This document shows positions 1 to 10,480 of a DNA stretch of 64,000 nt, piece by piece (position 1 is the stretch's first letter; each line of letters starts with the position of its first letter). The position numbers and the translations under genes were made by a program. The notes beneath the pieces are model-generated. The model ran no database searches. It was not told the origin of the DNA and worked only from the letters and a program-made list of their open reading frames with translations. The stretch spans positions 6,173,178-6,237,177 of the forward strand of contig NC_033644.1 of NCBI RefSeq assembly GCF_001540865.1, given 5' to 3'. Origin of the DNA: Ananas comosus (lineage: Eukaryota > Streptophyta > Magnoliopsida > Poales > Bromeliaceae).

Positions 1-3000
1 CATTTTTAGTTTACAAGAATCGCGAATCCTTTATTACATTCATGAAATTCCAAATATTCAAATGTAATAAAATACTGAACCATAATTTGTTGTCTAAGCT
101 AATTATTGAAGTAAACAGAGTTAAGGAAATAAACTAAAATGGCGGGATAGTGGCTCTATCGATCGCTAACTGCGCTTCTCACGAACTGTCCCATTAGGAC
201 CAGCGACGTCATCTGTAATGGGGGTGGGGGGTGAGAATATGTAAACATGTCTTCCCTCCCATTGGGTATCGCAAGCCGACTAGGGCGAGGGGTACTCACC
301 AGTCAAGGAGGATAAACAAAGGTATGGATAAGTGTAATACAGTAGCAACGATAATAAATGAACAGGATGTATAAATGTACAACTACCGCTACTGTATGTA
401 TGCATCAACCGGACGACAGTCCAAAAATACCCAATCTAAACCTGCCCTATCGGTCCCTAGACCTCAGGCCTATGCCACTGCCACTCTACCTGCATATGAC
501 CCAGTCTAGGCCGCTGGGCTCACGGGTTGGCACACCCGGCCACTTTTCCGGAAAAGAACATTCTCTTGCGGTGGATCAGACCGTTGGTGTTCGTGAAATG
601 CGTACGAGTCTCGGGCGATCAATGCTGATATGCTCAATAGCCAATCGTCGGCAACTAGCCGACAATCCTGCCCCTCAGGGCGTACCGACCGTATAGGTCA
701 CCAAATAGTCCAACAGACCAAGTAGGTTACGATAGCAATGCAATAAGCCGACCCAATAGGTCACAGATACGAGATACAAGAACCGTCCAACCAGGTCACA
801 GATATCACAAATAATCACGAAACCGCTCTACTCTAAATATGATACAAGATATGTAAAACAACTAAGTAGAACAACAAGGAAACATGGTATAGGTGTTAGG
901 CTCAATATATGCATGTCGAGTAATAACGGGAGAACAAGGGTAAGAAGATATCACCGAGCGTGCACCACTGTGCCGACTTCGGATCGAAGTACCTACCTGT
1001 ACAAATATGGTATTGGCCTTCCAACTGCGGAGGAAGTAACGACCGGACCTACGAAGGGTCCACTGGGTTAGCGTCCAACCCACAACACGAGTCACTAACT
1101 CACAAACCCCACCAATAACCCTACGGGAATCGGTTTCCCAAAATCGATTGCCGAACTCGCCGGAAGTCTAGAAAATCCCATCGGGACTCCGCCGGGACCC
1201 ATGAACTATCCCGGAACTCACCGACTTGTGCTACGAGTCACCCGTTGCCACTAAACACATATATTCGGGTGACTTGGTAGCAAATACACCGCCTCACATC
1301 GAAACGATTGTCGTCGGATAATCATTTCGATCCGAGTTTTCGGAAGTGTCAATTTCGACACTGGAACCCACCGTAGCTCACCCGTTGTTTTAGAACCCTC
1401 GAAACAACGCGGGTGACCAGCCAACAAAGCTCAGCGACATAACAATATCTCACGAGGCACCGTCGGAAGAATTCCGAACCGAACGCGTTCCGTCGGCGGA
1501 TTTCGCCGAAAAACGCACCGGAAATCAACATTTGATTTCCGGAAAGGCTTGGGGCCTTGGACAACCAGTCCAGAGGTTACCTGCTGCCCGCACACGCTGC
1601 CAACAGCAACCACAAAACGTACAATTGCATAAAAACCCCTGCGACTACATAAAATCACATTATTTTATGTGATTTTTGGGGTTTTTACGGCTCGATCGCA
1701 CAAATCGAGAGTATTCAAGCTAAGCTGAGACACTCGCTTACAGGTCTCGATGTGCCGGAGGCCATGCTCACACTTCAGAGCACTGCCGGCCACTGGCAAG
1801 CGCACGAGCGACGCGAAATTCAGTGAAACAGCGTGGTGTCTAAACCGCATTTAATACGCACACTGGGGCTTCGCTGATCTAAGTGGAGGTGAGCACGATG
1901 TTCGGCACAGAGCAGAGATCATCGTGCTCACTTCCGGGGATGTCGGGGTGTCTCCGGGTCGCCGGAACAGTGACCGGAACCCTAAACAGTGTGCAGAAAA
2001 TAGTAAATGCAGCTTACGGGACCTATGGGGTCCACAGCTGGTCGACGGCGGCCGGGCGGCGGGCGCTCCGGTAGGGGACGGGTGCGGTCGATCAGTGGGG
2101 GCCGGGGCACATGCTGGCCGGCGGCGGGAGGCAGCCGGTGGCGCGGCGGAGGAGATCAAGCCCGCACAACCAGGCTCGGTTCAAGGAAACAGCGGCAGCG
2201 AGGCGGCGGCCGGATGAGCCTCGGGGCGAAGGCGGTCGATCGCCGGAGGCTGAGGGAGGGCGGTGCGACCGGCAGTGGACGGCGGCGACGCGCGGTGGCC
2301 AAGGTGACTCGGCCTCGGCCCGTTTTGAGTCTGGGCGGTCGCAGGGAGCACGGGCGGCGGCCGACGGCGCTCCGGGACGACGGGACGGCGAAAGGAGGGT
2401 TGCCGGAGGTCGTCGGAGGGCGGCAGAAGCTCGCGGCCACGAACCAAGCTAGGCTCGGCCCGAGCTCGGCCCAACAGGAACCGGGTTGGCCGCAGCAAGC
2501 TCAGGCAGCGCGTGCCGGCGGGGATGACGCCGGTGGGGGAGTCTCGGCCAGAGAACGCAGGCTCGACCCAAGAGGGTGTTTTCCTGAGATTCACGGCCGA
2601 AGTGGTGGAGACATGGCGGAGGGAGGAGTTGAGAGGGAGGTCGGGGTGGCTTTTCCGGCGGCCGGGGGTGCCCGCCGGCCGCCGGGGCGTGTGCATGGGT
2701 AGGGCAAGGCTCAGCTCGGACGGCTAGGGTTAGTTGGGTGGACTTGGGTAGCAAAGGGTTAGGGTTTGCGTGGAAACCCTAGCTTCAGCTTTTATATTAG
2801 TTGGCAAAAGTGCAAATTAATCCTCCCAAGCTGATTAATTTCAGCTCAGTCCCTGTCAGTACGTGTATTATGCACATAAGCCCCTCGACGTTCGAATTCA
2901 CGCAAAACGGCGCATAAAATATTAGGTTTTTCCCAATTTTTTCATTTTGCCAAATTCGACCTCTCAGCGGACTTTTCGCGATTTCTGAATATCCGTCTGT

Positions 3001-3126
3001 CGGATTTCCGATCGGATTGCGCCAGTGCGTTCAGCACGGCTGGGGCATCGAATCTACCATTTTGTTTCGTCCGATTTGGTCGCCGATTTGCGACGAAACC
3101 AACCCTCTCTGTGTTCCACCAATAAA

Positions 3127-3130
<4 letters not shown>
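1..3130 (-). mobile_element. Long Ty3/gypsy LTR (Tekay/Del-like), minus strand, cut by the window edge
   Basis: No coding domain is visible; the many ORFs in the GC-rich part (about 2.0-2.75 kb) lack recognisable motifs. Read on the minus strand, the block has the order seen in the other long LTRs here: an end with CA at 3130, a TATA-like box (TAATATAAAAGC, plus positions 2788-2799), a GC-rich leader, and near the far end a TTCTCACCCC block followed by a TTACAG acceptor-like site (about 211-245). The match to the other LTRs is in architecture and short blocks, not overall sequence. It may be a solo LTR or the edge of an element lying to the left. Confidence 0.5.

Positions 3131-3186
<56 letters not shown>
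3131..3186. repeat. (TA)n microsatellite
   Basis: About 28 uninterrupted TA dinucleotides, followed by a single undetermined base at 3187. It separates the LTR end from the first TA-embedded MITE. The N suggests the repeat length is uncertain in the assembly. Confidence 0.95.
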
Positions 3187-3187
<1 letters not shown>

Positions 3188-3220
3188 NGTACTATTGATT
3201 TTGAAGACTATTTAAGAATT

Positions 3221-3441
3221 AAGCTAGAATGGTTCTAATAGCACCAAGTCACTGGTGCTATTATGTTTTCAGTCTTTGGATGAAAGGATGTGTGGTTAAG
3301 ATGATAGTGGTCCCTAGGGTTGAGCGGGTGGTTGGTTAAATAGTATGATCTAACGGATGGAAAAAGTCAAAAGGGTAAATCTAACGGTGGAAAAATTGGT
3401 AGCACCAAATACTTGGTTCTATTAGAAACACTTTAGCCAGA
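3221..3441 (+). mobile_element. TA-embedded MITE, copy 1
   Basis: Non-coding element of about 220 bp. The left tip is a perfect 10-bp-stem hairpin (AATAGCACCA / TGGTGCTATT, 3237-3262) and the right tip a matching hairpin (3400-3421, 8 of 9 pairs). The core between them (ggatgaaaggatgtg, gatgatagtggtccctag, tagtatgatctaacgg) recurs in at least seven other places in the window. Outer ends GCTAGAAT and TTTAGCC are a weak inverted repeat. Flanking TA-rich DNA suggests a TA target. Superfamily not assignable. Confidence 0.7.
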
Positions 3442-5912
3442 CTCGACTATTTAATAAATTTTCAAAACTTACTATTTTTTCTATGTAGACTTTTACATGC
3501 CGTAGATCACATACATTGAATTAAAATTAAAATTTTAAGATTAATTATCAATTATTTACTGTGGAGAATAAAATGCAAGAATACACTTGGTGTTGGTAAT
3601 TATTTTTCTTTTTGTTTGGTGCACCCTACTACCAAATGTATTAAACTTTTAAGAAATAAAAGTAAAACAGGAAATTACATACTATTTATTTGTAAATTGG
3701 TTTTCTTATTATATATCTATTTTTAAAATTTTTCTTTTGCGAAATCAGGATGATTGGTATTTTTTAATTTCAACATCCTGCAAAAGTTAAACATTATTAG
3801 GTTAAAAATTAATTCAATGTAGGTGAATATTTATTTGAATTTTTTATTTGAATATTTATTTGAATTCCAACATTCTAAATATTTTTTATTTGAATTTTTA
3901 TACTTAGCCAGTTTAGTAATTATTGTTCTTATAATTAAAAAATAATTAAAGTTATTGACTTTGATAAAATTATCAATCAGTTTGAGAATATCTTCATGTT
4001 TTTGACTAAAATCACTTGATTCTAAAAATTTAAAGTTAAAGGGGGTGTCAATTCAAATTTTAGGTTTTTTCATGCAATTTACAACAGTTAACAACATTTT
4101 AATAAAAACTTTGTCAAACATTTTTTTTCCAAAAATAGCACTTTTTAACAGAATCAGTCAAACGTTCTACAACTTTTCTCTGTAGTACAACACTACTTTT
4201 CACTGCACTTTTTCAATAGCACTATATTCAATAGCCTGGCCAAAGAGGCCCAATAGCCTCAATAGATAAGATGGATAAAGTAGAAATTGCTTACTAGGTT
4301 AGAGGTCAGCCAAAAATGATCAGCTACAGTTCAAGTTGTTCTTTTGGATGACTGTTCTTTATTATATCATTTTCTTGGAGCTATTGTCCATCACATGTTT
4401 TACTGATTCTAGTGAAAAATAGAACAATCATGAATAAGCTTTATTGTATATTTCTTGGGGTGTCTATTTAGTAAATTATCCAGATTATCGCGTGCTTTAA
4501 TTCTTTTACATATATTCCAACAACGTCTAAGCCTTCAACCCGAACTAATAGCATTAGTTTTCCTCTCTCTCAAGGCGCCTCCTACTTGAATGAAATATTC
4601 TAGTGATGCACCCTATGACTTTCTTGACCTGTCCAAAGCATATGATAATTTATGACGAAAATGATCTTCTATGGGACATTTGTCTTGCCTTTTACTTTGA
4701 AGACGCTCATTCATAATATCAATTGGGCAAATCTCTCCAGGTCTTCTTTGAATTGACATTGTCCTGACTGAAACCAATAGCGTAGTTAATATATAGCCAG
4801 AATCACTACTTTTACAGGCTAGATTTCTCAGAATCAATCTTTCTTTTGATATTTTGTTCTGCAAAGTGTATTTTATTTGGCTAGGTCAGGGTCATTGGGC
4901 GGGTTTAGTGTTCCACTCACCCAGAAGCTAATTTCTTTCAGGACCAACCCTGAGTATGTGTCCAACCTGACCTATGGTCCAAAAATATTTGGTCGAAGAT
5001 GTTGACACATGCTCCTTTCTTTTAGGATATTGATAAATAATAGGCGGTTACTTTATTAAAAAAATTGAGGACATCAATATTTAACTGTTTCTTGGAACTT
5101 GTAAATAAGTGTAAGAGAGAAACTAGTGAGTACTATTGAGTCATGGATGAGGGAGAAAACCCCATGCATCTGCGTCGGACTCGTATCTAACACGGATGTG
5201 CGACGGGCGTGCAATTGACATGCGTCCATGCCGCGTCCAATTAAAAAAAAAATCAGACACTGATGCGCATCCACTAGGGAAAAAAAAGGAACCTAACGCC
5301 TTGTGAGAATCGCGATGCATCGGGCCTAGGCCGAGGCCCATTTAAGATGAGGAAAAAGAAAAAGCTTATATGAAAATTAATAAAAATAAAAAAGATATCT
5401 ATTCTCTCATCATAGTTCTTTCTTGTCCGGTTGTCCCCAATGGAGCCTCTCTCTCTCTTACCCGACCTCTTGTTTTCAAAGGTACTCTCTCTCTTTCATG
5501 GATAATTTCTTTGAATGATGGTTATATTTTTTTTAGATTGTTAATTTTAATCAAATATGAAATCTCAAAATTTTTTAATTGCTTTCTTGAAATTAATTTT
5601 ATTAAAAATGTTATATTTTATTGCCATGTTCCTGTTGTGTCTGTGTTTTCATTTTTTTGATGCTGCCGAGTCGCTCAGTTCGAGTCGTAGCATCTCCCGT
5701 GTCTCGCATAGGGCGAGTATTGTTGAACGAGCAATACTTGAGAGTTAGCCAAGTGATGTCTTTGTTATAAGGAAAAAAAACATTTGCTTAATCATCAAAT
5801 TAGGAACATAAAGGGTTTCTTCGTTCTGATATTGTTCCTTTTTTTTCCTTTGCTTATTTGGATTGAAAATCCAGTGCTACAGCATAATTTGGCAACTGTT
5901 CCTTTATTTCAG
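3442..5912. other. AT-rich DNA, no gene recognised
   Basis: Mostly AT-rich sequence without supported coding potential; ORFs are short and without motifs. The last part ends in a pyrimidine tract and CAG (to 5912) that is the 3' splice site of the PFC1-like exon, so the stretch just before 5912 is probably intron. I searched by eye for earlier PFC1 exons here and found none. Confidence 0.5.
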
Positions 5913-6436
5913 ATAAATTCTGCCTTCAATGGGAAGCGTAAAATGCTTCGAAAATCACTTCAGCATATATGCCCATCTATTGAGATTGAGGCAGCTCTAA
6001 CGAACATTGGTCTTCCAGTTACTGTAAGTTATAGGCCAAGGTTTTTGGTTGATTGTGTGATTTTAGTCCAAATTTTCATTTTTGAATGCTTTCAGCTAAA
6101 ATATATTTTCATGGACCAAAATTTCACTGGCTGGGATATGTAGTGCGAATATTCATCACAATGTTGGCCAGGTGCATTCTAGTCCATGAAAAGATACTTT
6201 CACCCAAGTTGGGAAAAACTCTGAAAAAGATGGGAATTGTGAAAAATGACTAGGGTGGACTTTATTTTGCATAGTCTTGTATCCCTTAGTTATATGATAA
6301 TATTCACTGCCATTCTCTTTAAAACTTTGACCAGTAAATTTACCTCTTATATTTTCTGTTCTGCATTCAGTCCAGACCAGGAGACCTTTCCTTGGACGAC
6401 TTTGTGAGGCTGCATAATCTCCTTGTAAAAGTGTAG
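5913..6436 (+). CDS. PFC1: Plastid 16S rRNA adenine dimethylase (PFC1/KsgA family), last two coding exons
   Basis: Two exons in phase 0. Exon 5913-6023 (37 codons, INSAFNGKRKMLRKSLQHIC...) follows a TTTATTTCAG acceptor and ends at a GTAAGTT donor. After a 347-bp intron ending in TGCATTCAG, exon 6371-6436 (21 codons, ending LDDFVRLHNLLVKV) runs to TAG. Both match the C-terminus of Arabidopsis PALEFACE1, the chloroplast KsgA/Dim1 enzyme that makes the m6(2)A pair near the 3' end of 16S rRNA. The SAM-binding domain and the transit peptide are not in the window upstream, so either earlier exons lie left of position 1 behind a long, transposon-filled intron, or this is a detached 3' fragment. The frame is clean and a poly(A) signal follows, which favours a real gene end. 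Known: family and function. Inferred: whether the gene is complete. Confidence 0.8.
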
Positions 6437-6466
6437 GATTTCTTACATTCTAAAAGGGGTTTTTGC

Positions 6467-6472
6467 AATAAA
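6467..6472 (+). terminator. Poly(A) signal AATAAA of the PFC1-like gene
   Basis: Canonical AATAAA starting 31 bp after the TAG stop at 6436, in a T-rich context. Its placement supports reading the two exons as a genuine 3' gene end. Confidence 0.5.
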
Positions 6473-7344
6473 GCTCCAAATGACGAAAATAGTGACACTG
6501 ATCCTCGTCGCCGTCAAATCATCACCATGTCAAAATGGAGTTCACAGATATCCACATTGTAGATGCAGTTAACTTCGATAACGAACAAAAGGTATTTAGG
6601 ATTGAATTCGCTTGCATTCTTATTAATATATTATCAATATTCTTTCCTCATTGGTGCATCCTCTTCTGTTTGCAGAGATACCCTGCAAGTAGAAATGAAA
6701 CTGGTGCAAAGTGAAGCTTACTTGCTTGATAAAAGCCGTTGCCGGTATCAATTATCTTCTTTTACGACCTTGAGAGTTGCAGAAAACTCTTGACTTTGAA
6801 ATAGCTATATATCAGAGTTGTGAATTTTGTGAGCTTCAATTCCATGAGCTGCTGCAGAGGAGGGAAAGGAAAGTGCTATGACCAAATAACATTATCTTCT
6901 CGGAAAACAATACGATGAACAAGCAATGGTTATGTGATGCCCGCACTTTCCAGGGGGTTGTCCATTCAAGGACTACTCTAGCCCTAATATGCTTAACTTC
7001 CTTAATCTTTTGAGCATAACTACTGCACAAAATGTTATAGCCGGGTTAAAAGTTTTAGCGATATTATATTTTATATATGGGACTACATAGGATCTGACAA
7101 GTTATTTATCAATATGTATCTGTAATTCAAGAATAGATTAGGCAATGTTAATGTACTAGTGAATATTTGAGAAAAGTGCAGATCTCTTCTTGGAACCCCA
7201 GAGACAATGTACATAGTTAATTGTTTTCAATTTTTCTTCTTATTTAGACTATGAAGATCTAACTGTATAGATGGTTCGAATGTATAGACCAGGAAAGCTT
7301 TAAATTACCTCGCATCATCTTGTATCCCTTGGTTATATAGCCGA
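6473..7344. other. AT-rich intergenic DNA
   Basis: No gene or recognisable repeat. It contains short ORFs without motifs. The right edge is the 8-bp target of the hAT-type insertion (GAAGCACC). Confidence 0.5.
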
Positions 7345-7352
7345 GAAGCACC

Positions 7353-7540
7353 TAGGGCTGGCAAACGAGCGAGCCAGCTCGCGTTCGACTCGTGTTCGGC
7401 TCGATATTCGGCTCGCTCGAGCTCGACTCGAAATTAAATGAGCCGAGCTTGAACAAAATAAAAGGCTCGAAATTCATTTCAAGCCGAGCTTGAGTATTAC
7501 TCCGCTCGTTCGAATTAGGCTCGAAAAGTTCGAAAAGCTC

Positions 7541-7573
<33 letters not shown>

Positions 7574-8100
7574 GTATTTTAATTATATATATAGGTTTTA
7601 ATTTAATTTGGGCCATTATTGTTGGCCCATAAAATAAACCCAACAAGTACAACCGTGCAATTGAGCCCAACTCTAAATTTACATAACACACTCTCTCTTT
7701 CAGACTTTCACTGTTGCACATAACCCTAAAACATGATAATATTCAAATTCCCAAATCCCTAATTTTTTTCCCTCTCTCTCTCTCTCTCTGACCCTCACCC
7801 AGTCAAGCAGTCACCCTAGCTCACATTTCTTACAATTATTTTGTATTTTGAACTATTGAACATGTTGCATCAAATTATAGGTAATGTTCTATAAAAATTA
7901 AACTATTGATTATATAATGTCGAGAATTTCAATCGGCTCGTTTAGAGCTCGAGCTCGGCTCGACTCGAAATTAGGCTCGCTCGAGCTCGGCTCGAATTAA
8001 TTTCAAGCCGAGCTTGAGCCTAGATTTAGGCTCGAAATTAATTTCAAGCCGAATTTGAGCTGACATAAGCTCGCTCGAGCTCGGCTCGTTTCCACCCCTA
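7353..8100. mobile_element. Non-autonomous hAT-type transposon with 8-bp TSD
   Basis: Element of 748 bp flanked by a perfect 8-bp direct repeat GAAGCACC (7345-7352 and 8101-8108). Terminal inverted repeats are imperfect: TAGGGCTGGCAAACGAG on the left, TAGGGGTGGAAACGAGCC read inward from the right. Both subterminal regions are packed with GCTCGAGCTCGG-type motifs in both orientations. The middle is AT-rich with a (TA)n run (about 7543-7572) and a CT-rich run. An 8-bp TSD is the hAT superfamily hallmark. No transposase ORF, so it must move in trans if at all. Confidence 0.85.
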
Positions 8101-8284
8101 GAAGCACCCGTGCAATGTTGCGGGTATAAAGTATTTTAATAATAAATTTTAATTAATATTTCTATATTTTTATATTATTTTATCAGTCAAGTATTAATTA
8201 AATAAATTTAAATAAAACTAATTTAATAATGATTAAATAAATATAATAAAAATAAATTTAATGTGACATTTTAATATTCTTACA

Positions 8285-8410
8285 TATGATGAGAATAGGA
8301 TTGTCATTGGGTATATAAAAGAATGTCATCTTAGTAATAATAATTGGGTTTAAGTATTTTGGGTCGGTGGTTTTGGTCCAACGAGTTATTATTGCTAGTA
8401 GGCTGGGTGA
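8285..8410 (+). repeat. TRIM-related terminal repeat, degenerate left copy
   Basis: Contains the blocks of the intact TRIM LTR at 56,611-56,763: a gggtatataa TATA-like box, agtaataata, a TTTTGGGTCGG block, and aacgagttattattgcta followed by GGGCTGGG. The first third of the LTR is missing or too diverged to recognise. It pairs with the copy at 9,027. Confidence 0.6.
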
Positions 8411-8569
8411 GTTGACCAGTCGGAAGTGTGAGATGAGTCTTTAATAATCAAATTAATATGAAGTTCAAATCGAATCAAATTAGGATTTGATCGATCTAAC
8501 TAATTAAGAAAAGGATAAATTTAAATCAAGATTTGTACTTATCCTTAATGGTTATTATATTATTAAAAA

Positions 8570-8980
8570 AAGATTATATTCCTCTATATAATAATACGGG
8601 AGTTTTTAGAAAATCCTAGCCTTCATCTCTCTTCTCCTCTTTCTTCTATATTCTAGCAAGAAAGACGTCCTTTTGCAAGGGAGCTAGCACCCCGGTGAGG
8701 ACATCGATCAAATCAAGAACCTCCTGTGGATACCTATAGAGGCCGGATGCGTGTGTGGCTTCAAGAGAACCTGATTCCACGATCATCAAATTGAGGCGAA
8801 GATTTATCTGCGAAAAAGATAAAGATTCGATCTTGCTTTTCTCCTTTAATCTTAAAGAACACGAGGGATCCTAATTATGTGGTTTTTGAGATTGAATCTC
8901 GATAGTTTTCAAAATCAAATTTGTTTGATTTCTTTTTCCGCTGCGTTTTTACCGTATGCAATTTTTTCTTGGACTGTGTG
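8570..8980 (+). mobile_element. Angela-like copia LTR piece inside the TRIM-like repeats
   Basis: Sense-strand sequence resembling the 3' half of the Angela-type LTR found inverted at 13,546-15,421: the aaaccctagcc-like leader with CT-rich run, the AATCAAATTTG block and the terminal ttccgctgcg block just before the LTR end. No CA terminus or TSD was found, so this is a fragment, or a larger element built from copia LTR sequence between TRIM-like ends. Confidence 0.45.
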
Positions 8981-9013
8981 TCTTTAGGGCTGACGAGGAC
9001 GTCGGGTCTAAAC

Positions 9014-9130
9014 GGGGGAGTATGTGACACCTCAATAGTTCCACATTAGATAGGTATGGAGTTTGAAAATGGGTCGAAATGGGGTTGTCATTGGGTATAT
9101 AAAAGGACTACCTTAGTAATAATAACCGGG
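9014..9130 (+). repeat. Polypurine tract and right TRIM-like terminal repeat (truncated)
   Basis: A PPT-like AACGGGGGAGTA (about 9014-9026) directly precedes TGTGACACCTCAATAG, which aligns with the start of the TRIM LTR (TGTCACACC...). TATA-like gggtatataa and agtaataata follow, then the similarity stops near 9,125. Together with 8,285-8,410 it frames an element of about 840 bp. Confidence 0.55.
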
Positions 9131-9839
9131 CATATTGCATTAATTATAATCTTTATAGAAGAAGATTGTGATAAATTTAATTAATTTAATCCTTCACAGA
9201 TTGCATTAAATTTAAATAAGCTTGTCTTTAAAATTAAGCATGAAGTAATGTAACATAAATTATAAATTTAACTTCAGCGTGCTGCATCAACCGGAACTCT
9301 TCAATTGTCGTCTTCATTTGAGGGAGCAGCTTCATCAAAACTGCAAATTAAATTGCACGGTCTATTATAATCTAATCTTATATGGAAAACAAAATAGTAG
9401 AAGAGTTAGGCACACCGAATGTAGCCTTAGCTGTCCAAAACAAACTTAAGCAGATGGTTCCCTATATAGGAATAGGCTATCCAACTCTGCAATTTTGTTC
9501 CTATTATCACCACTACCCGAAAAGGGTAATAAGAAAACAAAAGTTGTAAATAAGAGGACGAAGGAAGGAGTGATAGAGAGCGGAATAAACTACAGAAAAC
9601 TGAGGACAAATATACTAAACACCATCATGGAAATTATGAATATATTTAACAACAGTGGAAAAACAAATAGAAGAAATGTTGGATATTAAAAAAGAATATT
9701 CTTTGAAAAATCTGTTGCCGGTATGTGAATTTTTATTCAGAAATAGTTTTTTTTTTTTTTATTTATTTTCTCCTCTTTTTTTTTTGTTCTGCTCTCTTAC
9801 TGCACTTGAATCCTTACCTTTTTTATTTTTTTCTCTGTA
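9131..9839. other. AT-rich DNA before the Helitron remnant
   Basis: No supported gene. Homopolymer T runs lie at about 9,750-9,785. A short minus-strand stretch near 9,270-9,350 reads like an exon (acceptor-like GCAG, then about 25 open codons), but I recognise no family and do not call it. Confidence 0.4.
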
Positions 9840-10032
9840 GATTTATACACAATTGAATTTTAAAAAAGAGGCTTTCTGCATGTGCAAATATATTGGTTTG
9901 GCTTCATGTGGTAAACAAGCTACCAAAAGCTGTAGATATTGATTCGATTATTTCTGTAGAAGTTCTGAATAAAAATATTGATCCGGTTGGATATGTGGCA
10001 ATCACAAAGTTTAAGATCCATGGCCTATGCGG
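9840..10032 (+). pseudogene. Helitron Rep/helicase (HUH domain) remnant, part 1
   Basis: The frame reads LYTIEF, a stop, KRG..., shifts frame, then continues ILVWLHVVNKLPKAVDIDSI and GYVAITKFKIHGLC up to the retrotransposon insertion. This is the conserved plant Helitron Rep stretch YTIEFQKRGLPHAHIL...DIDxxISAE...GYxxVxxFMxHGPCG. The HxH metal-binding motif (normally PHAHI) is lost, and there is at least one frameshift and one stop. Rep nicks and joins DNA during rolling-circle transposition; this copy cannot. It continues at 24,191 after the Tekay/Del insertion, in the same frame once one target duplication is discounted. Confidence 0.8.
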
Positions 10033-10239
10033 TGTAGTATCGTCCCTGGTATTTAGTTGCCAGTGAGATTTTAGCATTTGAGGCTTATCGACACATCTGG
10101 AAAGTGTCGGGACAAGTCGGAGTCGTTTTGGCGTGAATAGAATGCAGAACGGACTCGACGCGAGGCAAGAGTGGAGTTCTGACGCTGAAATCCTCAAAGT
10201 GCAGGATTTCAGTGTTGAGTATCGATACCAGGCAGGGGA

Positions 10240-10396
10240 GTACCGGTACCCCAGTGTAATTCCAGAACAGAATGCTCTCGGGTTGCACCTATCTGATGCT
10301 GAGTATCGGTACGGCATCGGGCTGGTACCGGTACCCTGTGCGCGAGCTTGCGGGTTGAGAAGCCAAGTACCGGTAACCAAGTTGGGTACCGGTACT
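10240..10396 (+). promoter_or_regulatory. GTACCGGTAC palindrome array in U3
   Basis: Exact or near copies of GGTACCGGTACC at 10,240, 10,303 (GTATCGGTAC), 10,324, 10,367 and 10,385. The array lies just upstream of the TATA box, the position expected of U3 enhancers. Similar arrays occur in the other long LTRs of this window. Binding by a dimeric factor is inference. Confidence 0.6.
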
Positions 10397-10473
10397 CCAG
10401 CTGGATTTCTGAATTGGTGAGGGGCCTTTCGGTCATTTGAGGCATCGTTAATCCCAACCTTATCCCACCTCTT

Positions 10474-10480
10474 TATATAT
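10474..10480 (+). promoter_or_regulatory. TATA box of the LTR promoter
   Basis: TATATAT in a TTTATATATGTG context, after a GC-rich U3 and before a GA- then CT-rich leader. Transcription would be expected to start about 30 bp downstream, putting about 200 nt before the putative splice donor at 10,702. Confidence 0.55.

Noticed and set aside
2007..2754. Several overlapping ORFs of 100-230 aa on both strands
   Set aside because: Both strands are open because the LTR is GC-rich here; no motif, and the region lies in an LTR leader.
5141..5341. Short ORFs around GC-rich sequence at 5.15-5.34 kb
   Set aside because: No motif or splice context linking them to the PFC1-like exons.
9270..9350. Possible minus-strand exon (about 25 open codons after an acceptor-like GCAG)
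   Set aside because: Too short, no recognisable family, and no neighbouring exon.
10133..10420. ORFs of 67-158 aa on both strands at 9.9-10.5 kb
   Set aside because: They span the Helitron/LTR junction or the palindrome array; no domain in those frames.
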